64,000 bases of DNA from Siphlonurus alternatus. Lineage: Eukaryota; Arthropoda; Insecta; Ephemeroptera; Siphlonuridae. Below, in pieces: positions 56,768-64,000 of this stretch. The stretch is taken from contig OX463782.1 in NCBI GenBank assembly GCA_949825025.1, positions 38,341,951-38,405,950 on the forward strand. Reading direction: 5' to 3'. A model generated the notes under the pieces. That model had not been told where the DNA came from. It searched no databases and saw only the letters and a program-made list of their open reading frames with translations. Both the position numbers and the translations under genes were made by a program. Position 1 is the first letter of the stretch. Each line of letters opens with the position of its first letter.

Positions 56768-56941
56768 CAGGCGCGGATCCAGGTGGGGGGGAGGGGTAGG
56801 GGGGCTGCAGCCCCCACCCCCCAAATGAAATTTTGGATTTAACATGAGCAATATAGGCACTTCCCCACTCCAATTTTATTTTTTTAACATTGGCCTTATG
56901 GAAGCAGGCCCCTCCGAAATTTTTTCCTGGATCCGCGCCTG
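56768..56941. mobile_element. Short hAT MITE, ends CAGGCGCGGATCCAG
   Basis: Sibling of 22150-22315. Flanked by ACTAAAAA and ACTAATAA, an 8-bp duplication with one change. Confidence 0.9.
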
Positions 56942-57070
56942 ACTAATAACATAAATAAAATAACCATACCACTTTCGACTGTGATGTCATAGGGTGGTAC
57001 GCAACGTTAAATTTTGGAGTGGGAGGAGGGTACATTTTAGGACCTTTTGTGGGGGCCCATGACGTCACGC

Positions 57071-60000
57071 TCAGCACAGGTCCGTCCTGACAGTGAGCAA
57101 CACGCGGTTGGTGGGGGGAATCCCCGGGAACTGCGGCTGACCTTCGTCGTCCTTGAGGTCCCCGTACAACACCGTGTGCTCCGTCTGCAAATAACCGTCA
57201 TTTAGTGTACAAAGTCCGTGTGTATTTATTTTTAAGGAGCTAGTTCAATAAGTTCAACGTGTCATGGACTTAATTGTTTTATGTAGAAATAATAGACTTC
57301 AAGTGAGTGCGCTTCGCGATGCTCATTTGTGACGCTAAGGTCCATCTTGCACTTGACAATGAAGCATTTTTTTTTTTAACTTTCCGTGGTTATAAATAAA
57401 GTAAAAAGTCTAAATCTTGCATTATCCATTTCAATTAATTTGGATTGAGAATTTCCGTAAAGAAATTTTACCGTACAAAAAATCGTCTTGTAAGTGAAAA
57501 ATCAAATTGGGGGCACATATAACCAAAATGTCAAAATGCCCCAAAATACCAACCAATCAAACAAAAAATATATATATTTTTTTTATAGGTTTGGATAGGA
57601 TATAGGACGGTGGGAACACCGAAAAATCAGCTGACTTGAAGCCTCTAAATTGGAACAGCTTAATATTTTCTGAGCTAGAAACATTGCAGTTGTGTAATTA
57701 ATGCAACACTTCTAAAGATTACAATCAGAACTCCCTGAAATAATATTATCACTCGTCCGGAATAATGAGCTGTCTGCTTACCACGATCTCGTTGCAATAA
57801 TGAGCTATCTGCTATTTCAGGTGAGCGCAATAATTAGCTTTATTTTATGCCAATTGACTGCAGCTCACCTGAAATAGCAGATAGCTCATTACTGCAACGA
57901 GATCGTGGTAAGCAGACAGCTCATTATTCCGGACGAGTGATAATATTATTTCAGGCAGTTAAAATTGCAATCATTAAGAATTGTTGCATTAATTACACAA
58001 CTCAATGTTTCTAGTTCAGAAAATATTAAGCTGTTTCAATATAGAGGCTTAATTCAAGTCGGTGTCCCTGACTGTCCTATCTAAATGCATATAATAAAAA
58101 AAGAACAAACGAGAATTTGATTTTTCGATTGATTGGTTGGTAATTGACACATTTTTGTTGTGTCTATGACGTACAACCTGAGTGACAGATATCTGAGGGG
58201 CAAACCCACCTGAAAGCCACACCGCAGCGCCACCTTCTGTGCAGGTACGGACGAGAAGACCGTCTTGGTGACTCGCACGCCGAGCGCAGCGCACAGCGGG
58301 AAGCGAGCCTTCAGCAGCGCCGCGCCGAGTCCCAGTCCACGACGAGACGGGTGGACCTGCAGACATCTCGTCATATAAAAGACAATAATGGTTGCATTTT
58401 TTTATATCATAATAAGAAAATATACATCAAATTATATGCTTTTCTGAACTTTTCAGAGTTTTTGGAGTACGGGAACTAATTAAAAATAATATTTAAAATA
58501 TCTGAATTAGGGTGGTACACCTGATGGGACAACCGTGACGTCATCAATAACCAATCACAGCAGAACAAAACGACGTCACGATTGTCCCACCCAAATTCAG
58601 ATATTTTAAATATTTTTTTAAAATTAGTTCCCACACTCCAAAAAATCTGAAAATATTCAGAAAAGCATAATTTTAGGTACATTTTCTAAGTATGAAATAA
58701 AAAAATGCAACCATTATTGTCTAATATATGATATCACTACTGATGTGGTGAATTGTGTAGCCAAGCTATCAATCGAAGGTAATCAATTGCGTTCAGATAA
58801 CTGCGGAGCTGAGTAAACGTCCCACTATTATTTCAAATTAAGGAAGTCAAGCAACTCTTTTTAATTATAATTTTTGAAATGGCACAAATTGCAGTTTAAT
58901 TTGAGTCTATCATGCAAGTCCTCATCCAACATATGGGCTAGCTAACAAAATTAAGTATCACGTCGGGCTGGGATCAAAAGGCCTATATACTGAGCAATGA
59001 AAGGTGGAGGCCATCGGATAAGCAAGCGCGATTTTTTTCAAAAAAGGGGCGTGGCTCGCTTATCTTTTTTAACACAAAAAAGTAAAAAGTCTAAACATCG
59101 CGACATTTTATATTATTTTTTTTTTGTGAAATTTTGGATTCTAAGGAAACCTTTTTTGATGACAGCGCGAGTCATATTTTCTATATATTTTTTTCTTTCA
59201 CCTATTTATTTATTTTTTTTAATCGTGGAATTTTGCAAGTTTAAAGTCCCATGTAACAACTAAAACCTTATTAGAACATTTTTCTGTGTGACTTTTGGTC
59301 AAAAAATGCAAAATTAGGAAAATAATCTTATGAAATTATTATGGAACATATATATACCAAAATAATTTTAGTAATGTACCCGAACATGTAAAAAAAAAAA
59401 AAAAAAAAAAAAAAGTGATAATTTTGGTTCACCTTTAAAAATTTGATTTTCAATAAGGATTACTACTCTCGGATTCACAGCAAGTTGAGTCGCCTGAACT
59501 TTGGAGTGAAATAAGCCCAAAATATTGTAAAAAAAAAAAAAAAAAACATACTGACGCACAGCAAATTTATTTTTTAACTTTTAGTAGTATATTGACTATA
59601 TTCATATTTTTGAAACAAAAATTTTAATTTCTGCGATTTTTTTGACAGAACAACCTAGGATTCTTTCAATGGATTTTCATGACTTTCCCGATTTGCGTAC
59701 GTGCATGGCACTTAAAAATTCATAAAAAATTAACGAAACATGTTATGACGCTGCAATGTTTAAAATAAACGAATGAAAATATTTATATTGCGATAAAAAT
59801 AGTTAAATTGTCCTAATTTGAAAAATTAATTTTGAATTAAATAAAAAGTGAAAAGTGTGCCTCGCGCGCGCATCCCTCCATAGAGAAACTTTTTTCTGGA
59901 GAAACAATCATTGCATCCAACGTAAAATCATATTTGCCAAGAAAAATATTTGTTGGGAATATATTTTTTATTTAAGGCTTTATCAATTTTAAAATAATTT

Positions 60001-62995
60001 TGTATAGTTTTAGCCGGCGTTGAACAGTTAAACAACAACAAAATTAATTAAAAATCAATAAAGCTTTGAATAAAAAATATATTGCTAGCAAAAGTTGACA
60101 AATATTTTGTTACTTTGGATGGAATGTTTGTTTTCCATAAAAAATGGTTCTTCAGGGAGCAAATATACATTTCTTACTTCTTATTTAATTAAAAATTGAT
60201 TAAATATGGAAAATCAAACCTTTTTATCGCAATGCAAGTATTTTCATCCGTTTTTTTTTTATATATATTTCAGTGACTTCAGGGTCATGTAATATGTGTA
60301 GTTGCTTTAACCATGCTCGAAAATTAAATGATCGTATTCATTACAAATTTGTAGTGCGGTATTATAGTTTTAATTTTCAGGTCAAAATTAGATTCTTTCT
60401 TTTTTTCCATTTCCTAAAAAAAGTAGTTTTACTGCATTCTGGGCCGGACATGCAGTTTTACATTTAAGTGATTTGAGCATTAAATCATTCATGAATATAT
60501 TTAAAAAAAAATACTATAATAAAATTGGTAAAAAAAAAATGTAATGAAAAAAAAAAAAACAACAACAAGTACGTGCTTACATTTTTTCGTCTAATATATG
60601 AAGAAGACTACGAATAACGAAAGCGAAGCTAGCGGAAGATTTTGTAAAAAAAAAAAAAAACTTGCAAAATTTAATCTACAATTTAGGTATTTTTAAAAAT
60701 AAAATTTTTGATTTTTTTTAATTCAATAATACATGCACCTTTCCGGATTGACGTTCCGGACCGTTCTGGCTTATTTTTGTCACTATAATATAGGGTGTCC
60801 CAAAGATCTTTAGATTTTTCAAACCCTAATAATAGCAACCGTTTGGTATTTTTTAATGTTCACTTTATAATATATACATCAAATTAAAGCTCTGAATTTA
60901 ACATTTTCAAACATGTGAACAGAAACAAAAATCTGAAAGGTGATGTTTCTTTTTACCTGTTAGAAGGCAAAATGGGAGCTTTTCGCACTTTTTCGTGCAT
61001 CGTTTTTTGAACGAGGTGTTCCCAGGCATATGGATCGACCTGGGGTCCCACAACATGGGTCCCCAGGTTGGCCAGGTTCCCTGACTTCACTCCCTCAGAA
61101 TTTTTCCTGCGGGTCTATGTGAAGGACGACGTATTCAAAATTCCAGTGTGAGACTCGTTGAAGCTAAAGCAAGGCATTACCGCCACGATTCAGTCCACCA
61201 TGACTGCCATGATGCGCAATATGTGGCGTGAGTTCGAGGAGTGACTGGATGTTTGCTGAGCAGCCAACGGAGCCCATTTAGAGAGGCCTTGTTGCATTTG
61301 CATTGAAAAAAAATCAACAAGCATAAGAATTGACGCAATAAATTTTTAGGTGCAGGAGCAGTCGTGATTCCGAAAAAAAGTTACCATTATTCTTTCTAAC
61401 GGTTAGAAAAGAAAAATCTCATTTAAAACGAAAAAATCTGTTCACATTTTTGAAAATTTTAAATTCAGAGCTTTAATTTGATGTATATAAAGTGAACTTT
61501 AAAAAATAATAAACGGTTGCTATTTGGGTTTGAAAAATCTAGAGATCTTTGGGACACCCTGTATATTTATATTATAAACAGGTCTATTTAAAAAAAATAA
61601 TAAAACATGTACCTCTGCAACAGAATATGCTAATATTAAATTTAACTTATATTAATGCAGGACCAAGGGGCCTTCAGGGCTTTACATCTTGATTTAATTA
61701 CTCTACATTAATTTTCCAAAAAAATTGTTCCTTCGTTTTTCTTACATCTTTTCCGATCGCGATGTATAAAGGGCCTTCTTGGTAATATGAGGGAGAATAA
61801 TACAATATTTTTTTAAGAAATTTAAGGACCCTCGGCACGATTGGAGGCCCCTAAAAAATAATAAAGGTAGGTCCTCATTATGAGGGCCTACCTTTTATAT
61901 TTTTGGGGGGCCTCCAACTGGACCCTTATATTTTCTCATGAAAGTTATTATGTATATAATTGTTATCTTTTTGTTTTAAAAATTTCTGACACTTCAAAGT
62001 TGAAAATTCATAGTAAATAAATTGAAATGTATAAGAAGTAATTGATTGTTATGAATATATATTACCTAATTAAATATAATAGTCCGTTCTTTGTACTGTG
62101 ATTTAAGCCTCTTGTTTACTCTACATCTTCAGAATATTAATTGTGTCTACATTAAATCTTACATCGCTTTGCGATGTAGGGAGGGCCTACTTTTAACATT
62201 TTGGGGGCCTACAACCTGGGGGGCCTACTGAGCGATCGCTCACCAACTCTTATGGCCAGTCCGAGCCTGGTCCGGCCGCTCAGAGTATGATTATTAGCTT
62301 CGTTCAACTGTTCCCGTCTAAATCGCAAGTGAGGTCATGATCGAATGAATGATGCTCAGCAATCTTTTTCATTTGCCCCATGGGATCTTTTAATTATTTT
62401 GACTTGTGCGTTGTGATATAAGTATGTTTGTGCCCATGATAATAAAATAAAATAAATAAATAAAAATGAATTATTGTTTTCAACACTTTTGCTTTGATTG
62501 GAAAATTCTACAATGTAATTTAGGGGAAAGGGGCTCTTTATATAATATATTTTTTTACAAGGATCGATAGAAGGAGCTTACAGCTCGCGGCGGGGTAATG
62601 GATAGCGATAAGGTAGGGAAAGGAAGGCTTATGCTTAATACACGTCCCAGCATTCGCTGAGGTGAGACTGAGAGAACCGTGAAAAACCTCAGTCAGGACG
62701 GACACCTCTACTTTTTATCAATGGACCAAAGTGAGAAGTGCCCAAATTCTGAGGAACCACACACAAGTACATTACTGCACTGGGTGGAAAGCGAGATGAA
62801 TTTACCCCAGGAAGGTAGCATCATGATTTTTACTTGAAACGGTCAAACATCCAAGTACTAACACGCTCGACGTTGCTTGACTTCGGTGATCTAATGGGAA
62901 CCGGTCAATGCACTGCGCCGCGATCATGTACGACTTACCGAGAGGCCGGCTGCGTCCATGTATTTGTCCACCCCATATTGCTCGTAGCAATTGAC
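57071..62995 (-). CDS. GNAT-family N-acetyltransferase, arylalkylamine (aaNAT) type, 5' part outside the window
   Basis: Acetyl-CoA dependent N-acetyltransferase, most like the insect arylalkylamine/dopamine N-acetyltransferases that modify biogenic amines in the cytosol. Exons on minus, all phase 0: 62995-62939 (YEQYGVDKYMDAAGLS), 58356-58210 (VHPSRRGLGLGAALLKARF, LCAALGV, and AQKVALRCGFQ) and 57184-57071 (TEHTVLYGDLKDDEG, then PPTNRVLLTVRTDLC and TGA). Joined, exons 1 and 2 give GLSVHPSRRGLGLG, the acetyl-CoA binding motif A (R/Q-x-x-G-x-G/A). The PLC..LG helix and the CGF segment are typical of the family. 105 residues are seen; full proteins are about 220, so upstream exons lie beyond 63000 or past the window. 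Intron 1 (about 4.6 kb) is full of transposons. Substrate cannot be told from this part. Confidence 0.88.
57296..57650. repeat. Copy of the repeat at 6545-6930
   Basis: CTTCAAGTGAGTGCGCTTCG to GGGAACACCGAAAAATCAGC, as at 6545. It lies in the last stretch of the large GNAT intron and abuts the palindrome that follows. Confidence 0.75.
57630..58062. repeat. Long palindrome with splice-like core
   Basis: Arms of about 190 bp, from GACTTGAAGCCTCTAAA inwards through GGTAAGCAGACAGCTCATTA to CTATTTCAGGTGAGC near the loop (57810-57870). Parts recur at 24435-24490 and 33950-34060. Confidence 0.9.
58381..58721. mobile_element. MITE of the 11017 family in a GNAT intron
   Basis: Tips GACAATAATGGTTGCA, TA at 58722; the left flank is AA instead of TA. 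It begins 24 bp from the acceptor of GNAT exon 58356-58210. TGACGTCA at 58536. Confidence 0.88.
58722..60790. other. Intron of the GNAT gene, AT-rich
   Basis: Contains a possible hAT left end (GGGCTGGGATCAAAAGGCC, 58966) and several long A or T runs (59389-59414, 59530-59545, 60645-60660). No exon was found. Confidence 0.5.
60791..61561 (+). mobile_element. Mariner-type remnant, ends AGGGTGTCCCAAAGATCT
   Basis: Terminal inverted repeats of over 100 bp. Between them, about 61010-61250 on + encodes FPGIWIDLGS, ARSPDFTPSEFFLRVYVKDD and MMRNMWREFEE across two frames with stops. This is the C-terminal catalytic part of a mariner-family transposase. Dead copy in the GNAT intron. Confidence 0.87.
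61562..62564. other. Intron of the GNAT gene, no exon seen
   Basis: Repeated phrases AGGGCCTAC/GGGGGCCTAC and AAGGGGCCTTCAGGGC occur at 61660-62230 in both orientations, probably another foldback element with unclear ends. Confidence 0.4.
62565..62928 (-). mobile_element. 5S-rRNA-derived SINE
   Basis: On minus: ATTAGATCACCGAAGTCAAG, GTTAGTACTTGGATG, then the core CGTCCTGACTGAGG and tail CTTCCTTTCCCTACC. The head starts about 5 bp from the 5' splice donor of GNAT exon 62995-62939. Confidence 0.88.
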
Positions 62996-63039
62996 CTGCA
63001 AAAAGTTAGACCGACATTTCAAATATTTGGAATAAGTAT

Positions 63040-63710
63040 CGACCTTAATTTTTTTTTATTGCAAAAATTGACAGAGGGTGCAAAGTAATGCTGCACTGAA
63101 TTTTTTTCAGATTTTTTAGAGCCCGGGAACTATTTTTAAGGGTAAGATGACACGCGCGAACGTCGATTGTTGTAGTACCATGTAAACGTTAGCAACCTCA
63201 TAATAATTCTGAATTTTTTTTAGAGACAGTTCTTATAGCACCAAAAAAATGTGCAAAAAATTTCAAAACAATCGGACGATCCAATTTTTTTAAATTAATT
63301 TTTTTAAATTTTCAGTAGAGGGCTTTCCCATGGAGAACTAATAAATTAATATAAAAAAATCGGATCAAGCGATTGTTTTGAAATTTGTTCTGCATTTTTT
63401 TGGTGCTAAGAACTGTCTCTAAAAAAAAAATCAGAATTATTATGAGGTTGCTAACGTTTACATGTTAATCAAATGAGACTACAACAATCGATGTTTCGTG
63501 TTATCTTACCGTTAAGAAGTTGTTGAAATTATACAGAGAGATCGAGTGACTTGGCGTCTCCTTAATAAAAGAATAGGACCGAAAAGAGGCGTGGGTTCAA
63601 ACCCGACCTCAGCATAACTTTTCGCAATACTTAATTTCCGGGCTCTAAGAAATCTTAAGAAAATCAGAGTGTCATAAATTTGCACCTTCTTTACCTTCTA
63701 TTTTCAATAC
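63040..63710. mobile_element. Foldback MITE interrupted by a TTAA MITE
   Basis: TTTATTGCAAAAATTGACAG and GAGCCCGGGAACTATTTTTA on the left have counterparts at 63640-63710. The CTCCTTAATAAAAGAATAGG loop is shared with 43690-43985. The TTAA MITE at 63140-63511 sits in its left arm. Confidence 0.8.
63140..63511. mobile_element. TTAA MITE, GGGTAAGATGACACG subfamily
   Basis: TTAA at 63136-63139 and 63512-63515; arms as in 48323 and 49348. Confidence 0.92.
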
Positions 63711-64000
63711 AAAATTTTGAGGCCATCAATACTCTATTGGTTGCTAGTGAACTTGAAAAATGATTGACAGATATTTTATATTTGATGACTTGCATCAAAT
63801 CGTTTAAAAATTATCTAATACGTCCTTTTTAATAATATATTTTTTTTAAGTGTTGAACACCCTATAATAATCGTGCCGCAAACTGCTGTGACGTCATAAT
63901 AGATATATTATTATAGATTTATTAACAAGTTCAAGTGTCAAATATTTGCAACACTGACTTTAGCACGATTTTTAAAATTTAGAGGGTTTAAAAAATAAAT
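63711..64000. other. No gene seen
   Basis: AT-rich, with a TGACGTCA at 63889. No GNAT upstream exon was found here. Confidence 0.5.

Overview
This window looks like an AT-rich animal nuclear genome. It has spliced genes with GT-AG introns and GC-rich exons in an AT-rich background, polyadenylation signals, pol III SINEs, non-LTR retrotransposons and a very dense load of small DNA transposons. The arylalkylamine-N-acetyltransferase-like gene and the tRNA-SINE types suggest an invertebrate, perhaps an arthropod. That is an inference and I would not go below phylum.

Confident host genes are few. (1) The RNA polymerase I/III subunit AC19 (RPAC2/POLR1D) lies on + at 2939-6044 in four exons. One intron is GC-AG, and intron 2 carries a broken 100-bp-offset copy of the start of exon 3. 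(2) Mitochondrial ribosomal protein L42 lies on - at 12842-13183 as one exon. (3) A GNAT acetyltransferase of the insect aaNAT kind lies on - at 57071-62995, in three exons and cut at the 5' side. (4) A BEN-domain gene lies on - at about 26157-29563 and is partial. (5) A + strand locus at 39593-47317 carries tandemly duplicated exon pairs. Several single exon candidates (9017-9235, 15354-15462, 17583-17666, 24056-24070, 34196-34317, 37811-37870, 53760-53893) rest on splice signals and open frames only.

Most of the rest is transposable. There are 5S-rRNA-headed and tRNA-headed SINEs, degraded LINE reverse transcriptases (4.5-5.9 kb; 10.4-12.5 kb), mariner remnants with CAGGGTGTCCC ends, hAT-type elements with 8-bp target duplications, a TA-flanked MITE, and many foldback elements flanked by TTAA. 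The TTAA elements fall into three groups by their ends: GGGTAAG, AGGTG/AGGCG and AGTAGAGTGAGC. They nest in each other and in the introns of every recognised gene.

The items most worth a second look are: a nearly identical inverted repeat with 1.03-kb arms (51903-55487), each arm carrying the same 21-residue reading frame; a 215-bp piece of 28S rRNA spliced into a MITE (50834-51048); the duplicated exon pairs whose splice phases chain into one open frame although paralogous exons are read in different frames; an end-to-end run of TTAA MITEs sharing target sites (47877-50031); and at least 14 exact TGACGTCA sites, many in MITE loops.
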